In this document: piece after piece, positions 1 to 7,918 of the stretch | How the letters are laid out: the number at the start of each line of letters is the position of its first letter | Position numbering within the stretch: position 1 is the first letter of the stretch | Assembly: GCF_964218355.1 (NCBI RefSeq) | Contig: NZ_CAXPMC010000003.1 | Coordinates: 62,001-126,000, forward strand | Direction: 5' to 3' | Source: Ferrovibrio sp964218355 | GTDB taxonomy: Bacteria; Pseudomonadota; Alphaproteobacteria; Ferrovibrionales; Ferrovibrionaceae | Length of the DNA: 64,000 nt | Program-made: the position numbers and the translations under genes | Notes under the pieces: model-generated | The model's database searches: none | The model's input: only the letters and a program-made list of their open reading frames with translations | What the model was told of the DNA's origin: nothing

Positions 1-591
1 GCGCAGATCGGCGGCCCGCGCGCTGGTATAGCGGTCGAGCCGGCGGATCATGTCCGATATGTCGCGGTCGACGAAATGGACCATGCGGGATTTCAGAAAC
101 CGCTTCTCGCCCTTCAGCTCCAGTGCCGGGTGCACGCGCTGGCCGCCCCAGCTTTTGGCGCCTTTCGCAAACAGGCGTGGTGCCATCATCACCCCGAAAG
201 CGCCACCCCAGCCATAGCGCACCAGCCGCCGGCCGACATAGTTGTCGAAAGGGATCAGGACATGGGCGAAGGGTGCGGAGGAAATCACGTCACGAATCTC
301 GCGGGCCATCTCCGAAGGCACCCGTTCGTCGGCATCGACCTCCAGAATCCAGTCGCCGCTGCAGGCGGCGATGCCGGTGTTGCGTCGTTCGCCCTCCAGT
401 GGCCAGCCGCCTTCCACCAGCTGCGCACCGAAGCTTTCGGCAATGGCGCGGGATCCGTCAGTGCAGCGATCCAGAACCACGACGACCTCATCGGCAAAGC
501 GCAGGCATTCCAGGCAGTCAGCCAGCTGGTTCTCCTCGTTGTGGCAGACCACAAGTGCAGAAAGACGCGGGGCGGGGGCTGGTGCGTTCAT
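1..591 (-). CDS. Glycosyltransferase family 2 (partial, C-terminus outside window)
   Basis: The first 197 residues are present and the gene runs off the left edge. My translation starts MNAPAPAPRLSALVVCHNEE, the usual GT-A nucleotide-sugar binding start of GT2 enzymes. A DxD-like metal site follows in WILEVDADERV near residue 103. The fold and the middle of the protein resemble the WaaE/KdtX-type lipopolysaccharide core glucosyltransferases, so transfer of a sugar to lipid A-core or another envelope glycan at the inner face of the membrane is likely. It starts 3 bases after the stop of a GT9 gene on the same strand and is probably co-transcribed with it. The exact donor and acceptor cannot be read from sequence. 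Confidence 0.85.
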   Translation of the reverse strand, partial: MNAPAPAPRLSALVVCHNEENQLADCLECLRFADEVVVVLDRCTDGSRAIAESFGAQLVEGGWPLEGERRNTGIAACSGDWILEVDADERVPSEMAREIRDVISSAPFAHVLIPFDNYVGRRLVRYGWGGAFGVMMAPRLFAKGAKSWGGQRVHPALELKGEKRFLKSRMVHFVDRDISDMIRRLDRYTSARAADLR

Positions 592-594
592 CCT

Positions 595-1554
595 TCAGTC
601 ATCCCGGCAGTAGCGCCACAGATGTTCGGCAGCCCTCTGGGCCTTGTCCACACTTAATGTCAGCATATGGCTGTCCTGCCGCCTGTAGTCGTAGCCGGGC
701 TGCCGCAGAATCTCGTCATAGTCCAGGTCGGTGCGTATGCTGGCCGTCTTTTCGCCCCAGGGGCCATAGGTCTGCTCGCGGCTCGGGCCGAACAGCCCCA
801 GGGTGGGAATGCCGCTGGCTGCAGCCAGGTGCATCAGCCCGCTGTCGTTGCCGATATAGAAACTGCAGCGCTGCATGGCGGCGGCCAGCACGGTCAGGCC
901 CAGTTTGCCGACCAGGTCCAGCGTGCGGTCCTGTGGCAGCCCGGCCAGGGCCGCAGCGGCCAGCGCCTCTTCGCCGGGGCCGCCAAAGATCACGATGCGG
1001 GCATTGGGCAGGATACCGCCCGGCGCGGTCAGACGCAGGGCCAGTTCGGCGAAACGGTCGCCAGGCCACATCTTGCCACCCCAGTTGGCGGTGGGCCCGA
1101 GGGCCAGAACCGGACGGCCGTCATCGGGCCACAGGGTGCCGGCGGCGCGCCGGTCTTCGGCCCCGGTCCAGACAATCGGATGGGCCGGCACTTTCAGGCG
1201 CAGCACATTCGACAGGGCAATCACCTTGTGCATGCTGGGCCGCGAGCCATGGAAAGTGCGGCGGCGATGTGCCAGCAGGAACTGGCCGATGCCGGAACCG
1301 CGCAGATCAAGCACCAGACTCCAGCGTGTGGTGGCCAGCTGTTTCCACAGGTCCCACCAGTGGCGGCCCCAGGGTTTCTTGTCCATCACCATGATGCGTT
1401 CCAGATTGGGCGCATGGGCGAATATGCCGGCTGCCGCCGGCCCGCAGACCACGGTGAAACGGGCCTTCGGGCGCTGGCGGTGCAGTTCTTCCAGCAGGCC
1501 GGTCGACAGGATGGCGTCGCCGAGCCGGTTCGCAGTGATGAAGAGGATACGCAT
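595..1554 (-). CDS. Glycosyltransferase family 9, heptosyltransferase-like
   Basis: The 319-residue protein begins MRILFITANRLGDAILSTG, the N-terminal GDAILSTG loop of ADP-heptose:LPS heptosyltransferases. The nucleotide-binding half carries GPTANWGGKMWP near residues 153-164 and GNDSGLMHLAAA at 235-246, both diagnostic of GT9 (WaaC/WaaF/WaaQ). Family members add heptose to the inner core of lipopolysaccharide in the cytoplasm. It lies directly upstream of a GT2 gene on the same strand, which suggests a small LPS-core operon. Which heptose is added is not decidable here. Length is normal for the family. Confidence 0.9.
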   Translation of the reverse strand: MRILFITANRLGDAILSTGLLEELHRQRPKARFTVVCGPAAAGIFAHAPNLERIMVMDKKPWGRHWWDLWKQLATTRWSLVLDLRGSGIGQFLLAHRRRTFHGSRPSMHKVIALSNVLRLKVPAHPIVWTGAEDRRAAGTLWPDDGRPVLALGPTANWGGKMWPGDRFAELALRLTAPGGILPNARIVIFGGPGEEALAAAALAGLPQDRTLDLVGKLGLTVLAAAMQRCSFYIGNDSGLMHLAAASGIPTLGLFGPSREQTYGPWGEKTASIRTDLDYDEILRQPGYDYRRQDSHMLTLSVDKAQRAAEHLWRYCRDD

Positions 1555-1693
1555 GCCGATGGCTGGCCGGTGGGATAGGGATGATGCCGTTTCAAGGGCT
1601 TGGCGCGGTTATAGGGGGGCGGCCCGGCCTTGCCAAGCCGCGCGTCCTCCCATAGGTCAGTAGCCGACGGAAAAACGAGGGACACCCCGCGAT

Positions 1694-2608
1694 ATGCCCG
1701 ATCTGTTCTGTGCTGCCCTGCCGGGCACCGGCGCCACCGGCCGGTCTCTGCTGCGGGTGACCGGGCCGGAAGCGTCCGGTTTCCTGGATGCGCTGGTCTC
1801 CAATACGGTCGCGACTGCGGCGCCGGGACGGGCGGTCTATACCGCCCTGCTGACCCCCCAGGGCAAGTTCCTGCACGATTTTTTCGTCACGGCTGACGCC
1901 GACGGCGCCCTGCTGCTGGATACGGCGGCTGAACGACGGGCAGACCTGAAGCGGCGGCTGACCCTGTACCGGCTGCGGGCGAAGATCGAGTTCGGCGAAC
2001 CGGACTGGCAGGGGTTCATCCTGTTTGGCGGTTCGGCGCCGCCTGTCCTGCCGCCCCTGCTGCTGCAGGCGGGTGCCGTGCTGTTCGCCGATCCGCGGCT
2101 GCCGGCACTGGGCTGGCGGCTGTGGCTGCCGCCGGGCATGGCGCCGGCGGCGAAGGAGCTTGGCCTGCCGGTCCCGTTCGATGCCTGGGAGCGGCACCGC
2201 CTGATCCTTGGCGTGCCCGACGGTGCCCGTGACATCGAACCGGAAAAGGGCATCCTGCTGGAAAACCATTTCGAGGCTCTGCATGGCGTCGATTTCGGCA
2301 AGGGCTGCTATATCGGCCAGGAACTGACCGCACGCACAAAATACCGCGGCCTCGTCAAGAAACAGCTCTGCAAGGTGAAAAGCAGCGATGGCGATTTCCT
2401 GCCGCTGCCGGGAACCGCGATCACGCTTGATGGCCGGGAGGTGGGCGAAATGCGGTCCAGTCTCGGAGGCATGGGGCTGGCGCTGCTGCGGCTGGATGCC
2501 ATGGCGGCAGCCGAACGAGAGGGCGGGAAGCTGCAAGCCGGCGGTATTGCCATAGCGGCGCGGCGGCCCGATTATGCCCTGCCGCCACCTGCCGGCGGTG
2601 ATTCATAA
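1694..2608 (+). CDS. ygfZ: Folate-binding protein YgfZ (Fe-S cluster repair/maintenance)
   Basis: This 304-residue protein has the YgfZ/GcvT fold. The signature KGCYIGQE lies at residues 203-210, followed by TARTKYRG; the cysteine in this motif is the conserved functional residue of YgfZ. Known members use tetrahydrofolate to support assembly or repair of some iron-sulfur enzymes, including the tRNA methylthiotransferase MiaB. The weaker N-terminal part matches the glycine-cleavage T-protein fold without its catalytic context. It is divergent from the LPS glycosyltransferases and 9 bases upstream of tag, with which it may be co-transcribed. Confidence 0.9.
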   Translation: MPDLFCAALPGTGATGRSLLRVTGPEASGFLDALVSNTVATAAPGRAVYTALLTPQGKFLHDFFVTADADGALLLDTAAERRADLKRRLTLYRLRAKIEFGEPDWQGFILFGGSAPPVLPPLLLQAGAVLFADPRLPALGWRLWLPPGMAPAAKELGLPVPFDAWERHRLILGVPDGARDIEPEKGILLENHFEALHGVDFGKGCYIGQELTARTKYRGLVKKQLCKVKSSDGDFLPLPGTAITLDGREVGEMRSSLGGMGLALLRLDAMAAAEREGGKLQAGGIAIAARRPDYALPPPAGGDS

Positions 2609-2617
2609 GGATCGGGC

Positions 2618-3232
2618 ATGACAAAGAACAAGGCACCAGAGGGCCATGCCGATGGCCGGCCACGCTGTGGCTGGTGCGGGACCGATCCGCTTTACGTGCA
2701 CTATCACGATACTGAATGGGGTGTGCCGGAATACGATGACCGGGCGCTGTTCGAGAAGCTGATTCTCGATGGCTTCCAGGCCGGCCTGTCCTGGATCACC
2801 ATCCTGCGCAAGCGGGACAACTTCCGCAAAGCCTTCGACGGCTTCGAGCCGGAGAAGATCGTCCGTTACACCCCGAAGAAACTGGAGGCGCTGATGCAGG
2901 ATGCCGGCATCGTGCGCAACCGTGCCAAGATCGAGGGGACCGTGCTGAATGCCCGCGGCTGGCTCGAAATCATGGAGAAAGACGGCGGTTTCTCGGACTA
3001 TCTGTGGCAGTACCTTGATGGCCGGCCGAAGCAGAATGCCTGGTCAAGCCTGAAACAGGTGCCGGCCGAGACAGCCATCAGCCAGGCGATCTCGAAGGAT
3101 CTGCGCAAGCGCGGCTTCACTTTCGTGGGGCCGACCATTGTCTATGCTTTCATGCAGGCGGTCGGCATGGTCAACGACCACCTGGTCGACTGTCATCGCC
3201 ATTCTGCCGTGAAGAGGCTGAAGCGCCGCTGA
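2618..3232 (+). CDS. tag: DNA-3-methyladenine glycosylase I
   Basis: The 204-residue protein removes 3-methyladenine from alkylated DNA in base-excision repair. The N-terminus has RCGWCGTDPLYVHYHDTEWG (residues 16-35) and the C-terminus has VNDHLVDCHRH. Together these supply Cys17, His30 and the C-terminal His and Cys that form the structural zinc site of Tag. The helix-hairpin region DGFQAGLSWITILRKR is typical of the family. An N-terminal extension of about 13 residues precedes the conserved core. It follows ygfZ after 9 bases. Confidence 0.94.
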   Translation: MTKNKAPEGHADGRPRCGWCGTDPLYVHYHDTEWGVPEYDDRALFEKLILDGFQAGLSWITILRKRDNFRKAFDGFEPEKIVRYTPKKLEALMQDAGIVRNRAKIEGTVLNARGWLEIMEKDGGFSDYLWQYLDGRPKQNAWSSLKQVPAETAISQAISKDLRKRGFTFVGPTIVYAFMQAVGMVNDHLVDCHRHSAVKRLKRR

Positions 3233-3265
3233 GCGCTCCAGCCCCGTCCACGCCATGCCTGCGGT

Positions 3266-4411
3266 TCAGGCAGCCTTGCCGTCGGCATCCAGGCCCAGCG
3301 CCAGCCGGCCCGCCAGCCGTTCCTGTGGCAGCGCCGTGAACGGATGGTAGCGTGCGGCCTGCAAGTCGCGGAACAGCCGTTCGGCCCGGCTGGTGCGATA
3401 GAAGGCGCTGCCGCCGGCAACATCGAGCGCAGCGCCTGCCATGGTCAGCAGATTGTCGGTCATCACCCGTTTCAGGGTCATGATCTGCGCCGAGGTTGCC
3501 TCGCCGGGTTTGCCGGCTGCGGCGCATGCAACCATCTGTCCATGTGCCGCGGCGGCGGCCGCAAAGGCCGTCTCCATCCGGCCGGCCAGCAGTTGCGTGT
3601 CCCCTTCCGTCCGGCGGCGTCCGGCCAGGGCCAGCGCTTCCTCGCGCAGGGATTCGGCGACACCACGGTAGACGCTGTAGATCAGCGGGAACGCGATCAT
3701 GGTGACCAGATGGAAGAAGGGGTGCCACTGGCCGGCCGGCCGGCGCACTGCAATGGCTGCATCGGGGACAAGGACGCGATCGAGGATCACGTCATGCGAA
3801 CCGCTGGCCCGCATACCCAGCGTCTGCCAGGTCGGCTCGATGCGGACACCTTCGCTTTTCATCGGGATGCCGGCATGCAGGACGGTATCGCCGTCGAGTG
3901 CCATGGTCATCAGCAGGTCACCGGCCTCGCAGCCGCTGACGAAGCGCTTGCGGCCGGAGAACAGGTAGCCGCCTTCCGTCTTTTCGGCCGTCCCTGAGCC
4001 ATTCAGCCAGTCGTTGCCGCCGGTGGACAGCAGCATCAGATCCTCGGCAGCAACCCGCTTCAGCAGGCCATCGACCGGGGCTTTCTCGGTCTGCCAGCGC
4101 CAGACAGCGGCCATCAGCGGATGGGTGTGCATGGCCAGGGCCAGCGCGGTACCACCGCAATGACGGCCGAGGCTGCGCAGCATGTCTGCCACTTCAACAT
4201 AGGAGGCGCCGCCGCCGCCCAGTTCGGCCGGCACGCCGGCTGCCAGCAGGCCGGCAACCTTCATTTCGGCGAAATTCTCGGCGGCAAAGCGGTCGCGGCT
4301 GTCATAATCGGCGGCCCGATGGGCAAAGCCGATGCCCAGCGTCTGTACCAGTTCGGACAGCGGCAGCCGGGCACTATTTCTCCAGTATTTATCTGTGATA
4401 GGCGCATTCAT
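3266..4411 (-). CDS. Acyl-CoA dehydrogenase family flavoprotein
   Basis: The 381-residue product has the three-part acyl-CoA dehydrogenase layout: helical N-terminus, central beta domain (LLSTGGNDWLNGSGTAEKTEGGYLFSG around residues 130-155) and C-terminal four-helix bundle. It is closest in style to the divergent branch that includes DszC-like monooxygenases and acyl-ACP dehydrogenases, so the substrate is unknown. I chose the start at MNAPITDKYWRN because AGGAG lies at proper spacing upstream; a longer reading frame adds 53 unconserved residues over the promoter. It is divergent from the HxlR-type regulator at 4564, a layout that suggests local control. Confidence 0.88.
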   Translation of the reverse strand: MNAPITDKYWRNSARLPLSELVQTLGIGFAHRAADYDSRDRFAAENFAEMKVAGLLAAGVPAELGGGGASYVEVADMLRSLGRHCGGTALALAMHTHPLMAAVWRWQTEKAPVDGLLKRVAAEDLMLLSTGGNDWLNGSGTAEKTEGGYLFSGRKRFVSGCEAGDLLMTMALDGDTVLHAGIPMKSEGVRIEPTWQTLGMRASGSHDVILDRVLVPDAAIAVRRPAGQWHPFFHLVTMIAFPLIYSVYRGVAESLREEALALAGRRRTEGDTQLLAGRMETAFAAAAAAHGQMVACAAAGKPGEATSAQIMTLKRVMTDNLLTMAGAALDVAGGSAFYRTSRAERLFRDLQAARYHPFTALPQERLAGRLALGLDADGKAA

Positions 4412-4473
4412 ATGTGTGCTCCTGAAAGCGGTGCGGGGCGCGCACCATGCTCCCGGCGGCCGCTGGCCGGAAA

Positions 4474-4488
4474 GTTCCAAATTGGGAC
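4474..4488. promoter_or_regulatory. Inverted repeat in the divergent acyl-CoA dehydrogenase/HxlR promoter
   Basis: GTTCCAA and TTGGGAC flank a single central A and match at 6 of 7 positions as an inverted repeat. It sits in the 152-base gap between the two divergent genes. HxlR proteins bind as dimers to short inverted repeats, so this is a reasonable but unproven operator. Confidence 0.35.
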
Positions 4489-4563
4489 CGTGGAGCGATA
4501 CTGGCGGGGCAGGGTTCGAAAATAGGACTTTGAGAGTACAGGCAGCAGGATTATCCATAAGGA

Positions 4564-5310
4564 ATGGCAACTCGATATGGCTCGTTCTGCCCGGTGGCCA
4601 AGGCCGCGGAAGTGATCACCGGACGCTGGACGCCGCTGATCCTGTACGAACTCATGCGCGGCAGCGAACGCTTCAGCGACATCCAGAACGGTGTCCCGCT
4701 GATGGCGCGCAGCCTGCTGGCGCGGCGCCTGCGCGAAATGGAACAGGACGGGCTGATTGTCCGGGTCAAACAGCAGGGACAGCGCGGTCACACCTATCAC
4801 CTGACGCCGGCAGGCGATGCCCTGCGTCCGCTGATCGACCTGCTGGGCTACTGGGGCACTGACTGGCGGCTGCCCGAGGTCGACGATGGCGACCGTAATG
4901 TCTCGCATCTGATGTGGTCGATGCGCGGGGCGCTGATGGGCGAGGCATCACGCGGCCGCAACATGGTCTTCCATTTCCAGTTCCGCAATGTCCCCCGGCG
5001 CGACCACAAAATCCGCCAGTGGTGGATGATCCTGCGCGATGGCGAGGTCGAGCTCTGCTACACCGATATGGGGTTTGATGTCGACCTGACGGTCAATGCC
5101 GATCTGCTGGAATTCTTTTTCGTCGTGCACGGTTCCAGGAGCCTGCGTCAGGCCCGGCGCGCCGGCACGGTCGAGGTCAGCGGCAGCGAGCAGGCCCTTG
5201 CCTATTTTATCGAGAAATTCGGCATCACTGAACCGCCGCAGCCGCATTTCGTCACGGTCTCCGGCATTGTTCCGCCGAATCCGCTCGGGCCTCAGATTCA
5301 CGCTGCCTGA
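4564..5310 (+). CDS. HxlR-type transcriptional regulator fused to an SCP2-like domain
   Basis: Residues 1-100 form an HxlR winged helix. The protein starts MATRYGSFCPVAKAAEVITG with the conserved Cys, continues with RWTPLILYELMRGSERFSDI, and has the wing near GHTYHLTPAG. The remaining 145 residues (MVFHFQFRNVPRRDHKIRQWW, then a beta-rich part with VDLTVNADLLEFFFVVHGS) resemble an SCP2 sterol-carrier fold, which could bind a fatty or acyl ligand. A TAA stop lies immediately before GGAATG, so no earlier in-frame start is possible. It is divergent from an acyl-CoA dehydrogenase, its likely target. Known HxlR proteins are usually about 110-150 residues, so 248 is long. Confidence 0.85.
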   Translation: MATRYGSFCPVAKAAEVITGRWTPLILYELMRGSERFSDIQNGVPLMARSLLARRLREMEQDGLIVRVKQQGQRGHTYHLTPAGDALRPLIDLLGYWGTDWRLPEVDDGDRNVSHLMWSMRGALMGEASRGRNMVFHFQFRNVPRRDHKIRQWWMILRDGEVELCYTDMGFDVDLTVNADLLEFFFVVHGSRSLRQARRAGTVEVSGSEQALAYFIEKFGITEPPQPHFVTVSGIVPPNPLGPQIHAA

Positions 5311-5325
5311 TCCGCCGTTGGCCGA

Positions 5326-5823
5326 TCAGAACCGGCCGGAGATATTCTCCCAGTCCCAATAACCGATCAGGTGACGCGGCAGCCCGGCATCATCGAGCAT
5401 CGGCATCAGGATGCGGCTGAACATGGCATGCTCGTGGTCGGGCAGCGGAGTGGCGCGCCGGGCATAGCTCGGCCGGCCGCTTTCGGCGATGTCGAGATAC
5501 TCGGCCAGCAGAGGGGCGATCTCATGGTCGGGGTGAAGTTCGTCGAAGTAATAACCGGTCACATCGCGCTGGACAGCCATCGCATGTGCTGTGCCGAGCA
5601 GCCGGTAACGGATGCGCCAGCTGCCATCTTCCTGCAGCAACAGATCCAGTATGCCGATGCCGGGCAACAATCCGCGCGGAATCTCCAGCGGATTGATCTC
5701 GCGCCGGCGTGGCAGGCGGCCAAGGCGGGCGCATAGCCCCTGCCAGTAGTCGAGGAACAATGCCAGCCGCGGCGGCAGAACTGCCGGCCAAGCGTCGGTC
5801 ACAAGGTTGCCAATGACTGTCAT
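5326..5823 (-). CDS. PAS_5 domain protein (first of three in the window)
   Basis: The 165-residue protein is a lone PAS domain of the PF07310 (PAS_5) type. Visible marks are YWQGLCARLGRLPRRREINP near residues 27-46, LLPGIGILDLLLQEDG, RIRYRLLGTAH near 70-80, and TGYYFDEL. PAS_5 proteins are mainly alphaproteobacterial, usually lack an output domain, and have no established biochemical role. It has no signal peptide or membrane segment. It is convergent with the HxlR-SCP2 gene, leaving 15 bases between them. Related copies lie at 36004-36507 and 62236-62760. Confidence 0.82.
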   Translation of the reverse strand: MTVIGNLVTDAWPAVLPPRLALFLDYWQGLCARLGRLPRRREINPLEIPRGLLPGIGILDLLLQEDGSWRIRYRLLGTAHAMAVQRDVTGYYFDELHPDHEIAPLLAEYLDIAESGRPSYARRATPLPDHEHAMFSRILMPMLDDAGLPRHLIGYWDWENISGRF

Positions 5824-5985
5824 CCCGGTTTTCCCAGTACCGAGGCTAGGAGGGATGGCCGTAAAAGAACAGGCTTGAATGGCAGCGGGGCCGAATCGCT
5901 ACCTGCGGTGCGGGCTGACCTACAGCAAAGATCATCGTACGCGAATGATTCGCCGCCACCGCGGACCATGCCGTGCCGCCGGCGC

Positions 5986-6600
5986 CTAGAAGGACGATCC
6001 CGGCTGGGCAAGGAACGCGGTTTCCTCGCGGGTGCTGGCCCTGCCGATCACGGCATTGCGGTGGGGATAGCGGCCGAAGCGGGCAATGATTGCCCTGTGC
6101 TGTTCGGCATAGTCAAGGATGCGGTAGCCGGGCAGCGCCTTGTCCAGGGCGGCAAAAAGCGGCAGGCCGACATCATGGTCAGCCAGATTCTCGCTATGCT
6201 CGAACGGCATGTACAGGAACTGCCGCATCACCGGCGGCAGTGCGACATCGAAACCGCGGCCAATGGCGGCATATGCCACGGCTCTGGCCCGCTCGTCACC
6301 GGCAAAGGCGCGGGCATCACCCCGGAACAGGTTGCGCGGGAACTGGTCCAGCAGGATCAGCAGGGCGAGGGCGCCTTCGGCGGTTTCCTGCCAGCCGCCG
6401 AAGTTGCCGCCGATGGCCGCTTCGACGGCGTCTCCGAATCGGATGCGGATTTCGGCATCGAAGGCCGGGTCCTTCTCCCACCAGCAGCGCCGCGGCAGCA
6501 GGGATTCGCCCCGGGCGGCATGGCCGGCGCGGTCGAACCAGAAATCGAGAACAGGTTCGGGGCGCATGGCGCCATCATCACGGGCTTCCGTCATATACAT
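5986..6600 (-). CDS. DUF924 family protein
   Basis: The 204-residue protein matches the DUF924 family, seen from VLDFWFDRAG near the N-terminus, WWEKDPAFDAEIRIRF, LDQFPRNLFRGDARAFAGD near the middle, and MPFEHSENLADHD. The family folds as a TPR-like helical bundle and has no settled function. A short N-terminal MYMTEARDDGAM precedes the conserved part, so the true start may be slightly downstream. The 162 bases between it and the PAS_5 gene show no further gene. Confidence 0.87.
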   Translation of the reverse strand: MYMTEARDDGAMRPEPVLDFWFDRAGHAARGESLLPRRCWWEKDPAFDAEIRIRFGDAVEAAIGGNFGGWQETAEGALALLILLDQFPRNLFRGDARAFAGDERARAVAYAAIGRGFDVALPPVMRQFLYMPFEHSENLADHDVGLPLFAALDKALPGYRILDYAEQHRAIIARFGRYPHRNAVIGRASTREETAFLAQPGSSF

Positions 6601-6758
6601 TCTCCTGATATGGCGAGGCCGGCCGCTCCGGCAAGCCTTGGCGCGCTCCGGTTTCCGGCCCGGATTTTGCTCGGTTCCTGCTGCGGCCGGACAGATGACG
6701 GCGGCCGCAAATCGCCTATTATCTTGTCCTGCCGCAGTTCGGAAAGGGTACGATTCGC

Positions 6759-7091
6759 ATGCCGCAGAGCCGCGAGGCCAAATTCAGCATCGGGGATGTC
6801 GTGCGGCATCGCCTGTTTCCCTTCCGTGGCGTGATCTTTGACGTCGATCCGGTGTTCAACAATACCGAGGAATGGTGGCAGTCGATTCCGCCAGACCTGC
6901 GACCGCGCAAGGATCAGCCCTTCTACCACCTGCTGGCCGAGAATGCGCAGACCAGCTACGTGGCCTATGTTTCGGAACAGAATCTGTTGCCCGACGCGGA
7001 GGCCGGCCCGGTCAACCATCCCGACATCAAGAAGTATTTCGGCAGCTTCAGCGGCGGCCGTTACGCCTGGCGCGGCGTGGCCCGCATGTAG
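6759..7091 (+). CDS. hspQ: Heat shock protein HspQ
   Basis: The 110-residue protein matches HspQ/YccV throughout: KFSIGDVVRHRLFPFRGVIFDVDP at residues 8-31, NNTEEWW, DQPFYHLLAEN and SYVAYVSEQNL. HspQ is a small hemimethylated-DNA-binding-fold protein; in enterobacteria it is a Lon specificity enhancer. An AAAGGG ribosome site lies about 9 bases before the ATG. Upstream, CCTATTAT at about 6713-6720 could be a -10 element, but I could not pair it with a convincing -35. It is convergent with the TauE-like gene. Confidence 0.93.
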   Translation: MPQSREAKFSIGDVVRHRLFPFRGVIFDVDPVFNNTEEWWQSIPPDLRPRKDQPFYHLLAENAQTSYVAYVSEQNLLPDAEAGPVNHPDIKKYFGSFSGGRYAWRGVARM

Positions 7092-7104
7092 GTTCCGGCC
7101 GGCC

Positions 7105-7872
7105 CTACAGCAGCCGCCCGATCAGGCTGATAATGGTGGGAATGTTGATTGCCACCAGCGTCACGCCGACAGCGCCGGCAATCAGCCGGCCGGGCAGCTT
7201 GTTGACCAGGAAGGCGGCCACCGGTGCGGCGATCAGCGCGCCGGCCATGATGGCGAGCGCGGTGCCGCCAATGGTGGTCAGGGTGGCGGTGCCGAGCCAG
7301 ACGGTAAATACCGCGGCCTGCACGGCGGCGATGATCGGTTCAGCGCTATTGGCTGACCCTACCGCCTTGCGCGGCTCATTGCCCTGCACGATCAGCGAAG
7401 TGGTGACGATCGGCCCCCAGCCGCCGCCGAAGGAATCGAACAGGCCCCCCAGCAGGCCGATCAGCCCAGGCCGGCTGCGTCGCGGACCGAACCCGTCGCG
7501 CCCGTTCCAGCGCAGGGCGCGCAGAATCACCACCAGGCCCATGATCCCGAGATACAGGGCGGCCAGCGGCCGGATGATCGGCAGGGGCAGCAGGGCGATC
7601 ACGCTGGCGCCGACGATGCCGCCGGCAATACCCGGCAGGATCAGGCGGCGGCAGAGCGGCCAGTCGACATTGCCGAATTTCCAGTGCGACAGGCCCGAAG
7701 CAATGCCGGTCGGAATCTTGGTTACGTGCACGGCTGCACTGGCAACGGCCGGCGGCAGGCCGCTCGCCACCAGCACGCTGGTGGCAATGATGCCATAGCC
7801 CATGCCGATTGCCCCATCGATCAGCTGGGCGGCAAATCCCACCACGACATACAGCGCAAAGGCCATGTCCAT
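7105..7872 (-). CDS. TauE/SafE family sulfite/anion exporter
   Basis: This 255-residue membrane protein has about eight hydrophobic segments. It starts MDMAFALYVVVGFAAQLIDGAIGMGYG, and the glycine-rich GAIGMGYG and FDSFGGGWGPIVT are typical of the TauE/SafE (former DUF81) family, which moves sulfite, sulfoacetate or related anions across the inner membrane. AGGAG lies 9 bases before the ATG at 7872. It follows cysNC by 46 bases on the same strand, so it is probably the last gene of the sulfate assimilation operon and may relieve excess sulfite or sulfate. Direction of transport is inferred, not seen. Confidence 0.87.
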   Translation of the reverse strand: MDMAFALYVVVGFAAQLIDGAIGMGYGIIATSVLVASGLPPAVASAAVHVTKIPTGIASGLSHWKFGNVDWPLCRRLILPGIAGGIVGASVIALLPLPIIRPLAALYLGIMGLVVILRALRWNGRDGFGPRRSRPGLIGLLGGLFDSFGGGWGPIVTTSLIVQGNEPRKAVGSANSAEPIIAAVQAAVFTVWLGTATLTTIGGTALAIMAGALIAAPVAAFLVNKLPGRLIAGAVGVTLVAINIPTIISLIGRLL

Positions 7873-7918
7873 GCACGCGTCTCCTGCCTGCAGTAACGGT
7901 TGAAGCCAGTGACGGAAC

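Noticed and set aside
1694..2536. Long minus-strand frame opposite ygfZ.
   Set aside because: High GC keeps antisense frames open; the plus strand has the conserved YgfZ motif and this one has none.
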